This document shows positions 6,023 through 6,770 of a stretch of 6,770 nucleotides of DNA, one piece after another. Source of the DNA: an uncultured Anaerolineaceae bacterium (GTDB lineage: Bacteria > Chloroflexota > Anaerolineae > Promineifilales > Promineifilaceae). The position numbers were made by a program, and so were the translations under genes. The stretch covers positions 1 to 6,770 of the forward strand of contig CALBTC010000288.1 of NCBI GenBank assembly GCA_937967805.1, read 5' to 3'. The notes under the pieces were generated by a model. That model was not told the DNA's origin, did no database searches, and was given only the letters and a program-made list of their open reading frames with translations. Positions within the stretch are counted from its first letter, which is position 1, and each line of letters starts with the position of its first letter.

Positions 6023-6049
6023 CAAGGTGATAGGGTGACAAGGTGACGG
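6020..6049. repeat. Octamer tandem repeat starting at the kinase stop codon
   Basis: TGACAAGG (6020-6027), TGATAGGG (6028-6035), TGACAAGG (6036-6043) and the partial TGACGG (6044-6049) form a period-8 tract. The first TGA is the stop codon of the BY-kinase gene. The tract is similar in style to the tandem octamer at 361-376 and the heptamers at 5264-5284, though the units differ. It is noncoding. Confidence 0.7.
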
Positions 6050-6102
6050 ACTTAAGTTGCTTTTTGCACCGCGTTGCCTGAGTTTCGGTGTCTCGCTTTA
6101 CG

Positions 6103-6137
6103 GCCCAGGTGCGACATTGCCTGGGCTTTTTCTTTTT
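6103..6137 (+). terminator. Intrinsic terminator at the end of the polysaccharide operon
   Basis: GCCCAGG (6103-6109) pairs with CCTGGGC (6120-6126), a 7-bp GC-rich stem with a ten-base loop. It is followed directly by five Ts, a C and five more Ts (6127-6137). It lies 80 bases after the kinase stop and fits a Rho-independent terminator for the operon read from about 929. The gap 6023-6195 otherwise holds only the octamer repeat and no convincing gene. Confidence 0.88.
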
Positions 6138-6201
6138 CTGAGTCCTGGTAAACCTTATTGGCTATGCAAAAAACGGGTCCGCCCCATTAAACTTAATGCC
6201 C

Positions 6202-6770
6202 ATGGATGGACTGTCCCAAACATCGCGGTGGAAATTTGCCCTGTTTGTGAGCGCGCTTGCTGTTGTGGTAACGGCCGTTTTCACCTACCCGCTCATCTTC
6301 AACTGGCAAACTCACGTACCGGGGTTCACATTTGCGGACGGCATAGAACACGCCTGGTTTGCCTGGTGGTTTGATTTTGCTATTTTCAATCTGAAACAAT
6401 CGCCAGCGGAATTAACCTATTTGTTCCATCCAATTTCTGTAGAACACCCTTTGTTGACGGCCATGGCCTGGTCAAGATTTGTGCCGATGCTTGCCATTCG
6501 TTTTGGCAGTTCGTTGACGGCCACTTATAACGCTCACGTTTTCATTTCGTATGTCCTCACCTGGCTATTCAGCTCCCTACTTATACTGGAATTAACGGAA
6601 CACAAAGCAACGGCCGTTGTCACCGGAGCCATTTTTGCTTTTTTCCCCAACCGCACAATGCACGTCTTGTACGGACATTACACCCAGCAGATCACCTATC
6701 AATATCCATTACTGGTGTGGATGTTGTGGCGCGTTTGGCAACGGCCGTCCTGGCAGCGAGGCGTTTGGCT
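6202..6770 (+). CDS. Large polytopic membrane protein, GT-C-like (3' partial)
   Basis: The frame is open from the ATG at 6202 to the right edge, 189 codons without a stop. A second in-frame ATG at 6196 is an alternative start. The N-terminus has a membrane helix (about residues 12-31, KFALFVSALAVVVTAVFTYPLIF), then a loop, GFTFADGIEHAWFAWWFDFAIFNL, and further helices around 105-128 and 133-148. FAFFPNRTMHVLYGHYTQQITYQYPLLVWM follows. This order (TYPL, a loop with an aspartate and WxxWW, later FAFxPxRxxHxxGH) is the pattern of large GT-C-like membrane proteins of Chloroflexota annotated as hypothetical or glycosyltransferase-like. It lies after the operon terminator, so it needs its own promoter; TAAACT at 6188-6193 is a weak -10 candidate. 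Neither start has a Shine-Dalgarno. The substrate is unknown. Confidence 0.8.
   Translation, partial: MDGLSQTSRWKFALFVSALAVVVTAVFTYPLIFNWQTHVPGFTFADGIEHAWFAWWFDFAIFNLKQSPAELTYLFHPISVEHPLLTAMAWSRFVPMLAIRFGSSLTATYNAHVFISYVLTWLFSSLLILELTEHKATAVVTGAIFAFFPNRTMHVLYGHYTQQITYQYPLLVWMLWRVWQRPSWQRGVW

Larger units (their letters stand above)
852..6748. repeat. Dispersed palindrome ACGGCCGT (ten copies)
   Basis: Exact copies of the octamer start at 852, 881, 3377, 4163, 4364, 5596, 5687, 6271, 6610 and 6741. About 0.1 copy would be expected by chance in a random sequence of this length and composition. Three near copies, GCGGCCGT, start at 5559, 5846 and 3741. Two exact copies form the terminator stem at 850-890; the other eight lie inside genes. 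The coordinates given span the first to the last copy, not a continuous element. Confidence 0.85.

Noticed and set aside
6057..6374. Plus-strand frame of 105 codons after the operon
   Set aside because: It passes through the terminator hairpin and overlaps the open membrane-protein frame from 6202; its cysteine- and arginine-rich second half looks like a shadow frame.

Overview
The window reads as a chromosomal segment of an environmental bacterium, most likely a member of the Chloroflexota (Anaerolineae or a related class). The taxonomic reading is an inference. It rests on LiaF-like, PspC and PspA genes lying side by side, a GT87/DUF2029 membrane glycosyltransferase, split Wzz and tyrosine-kinase genes, a very frequent ACGGCCGT palindrome and short tandem repeats between genes. 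All convincing genes are on the + strand. No rRNA, tRNA, CRISPR array, transposase or phage gene was seen.

Positions 1-801 hold an envelope-stress block: the 3' end of a small multi-spanning membrane protein with a LiaI/LiaF-like end, a 234-base gap with a tandem octamer, and a small PspC-domain protein with a strong Shine-Dalgarno. A strong intrinsic terminator (850-894), whose stem is made of two copies of the genome's favourite palindrome, closes this block. A promoter with a perfect TATAAT follows at once, and it lies so close to the next ATG that the message should be leaderless.

Positions 929-6022 look like one operon of six genes: a PspA/IM30-type membrane-remodelling protein, a GT4 glycosyltransferase, a GT87-type polyprenyl-sugar-using membrane glycosyltransferase, two different Wzz-type chain-length/co-polymerase subunits, and a BY-kinase ATPase (CpsD/CapB type). 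The first five genes are separated by 25 bases or less, or overlap. The kinase follows after 122 bases that contain a 7-bp tandem repeat and a long REP-like inverted repeat. A clear intrinsic terminator at 6103-6137 ends the operon. The expected division of labour is that glycosyltransferases build a cell-surface polysaccharide, the Wzz pair plus the kinase control its polymerisation and export, and PspA may protect the membrane during export or under stress.

Positions 6202-6770 hold the start of a large membrane protein that runs off the right edge. It resembles the multi-spanning GT-C-like proteins common in Chloroflexota. No outright new system is evident. The most noteworthy points are the co-transcription of PspA with the polysaccharide genes, the leaderless promoter fused to a terminator, the reading-frame bias of the ACGGCCGT palindrome, and the small repeats in every larger intergenic gap.
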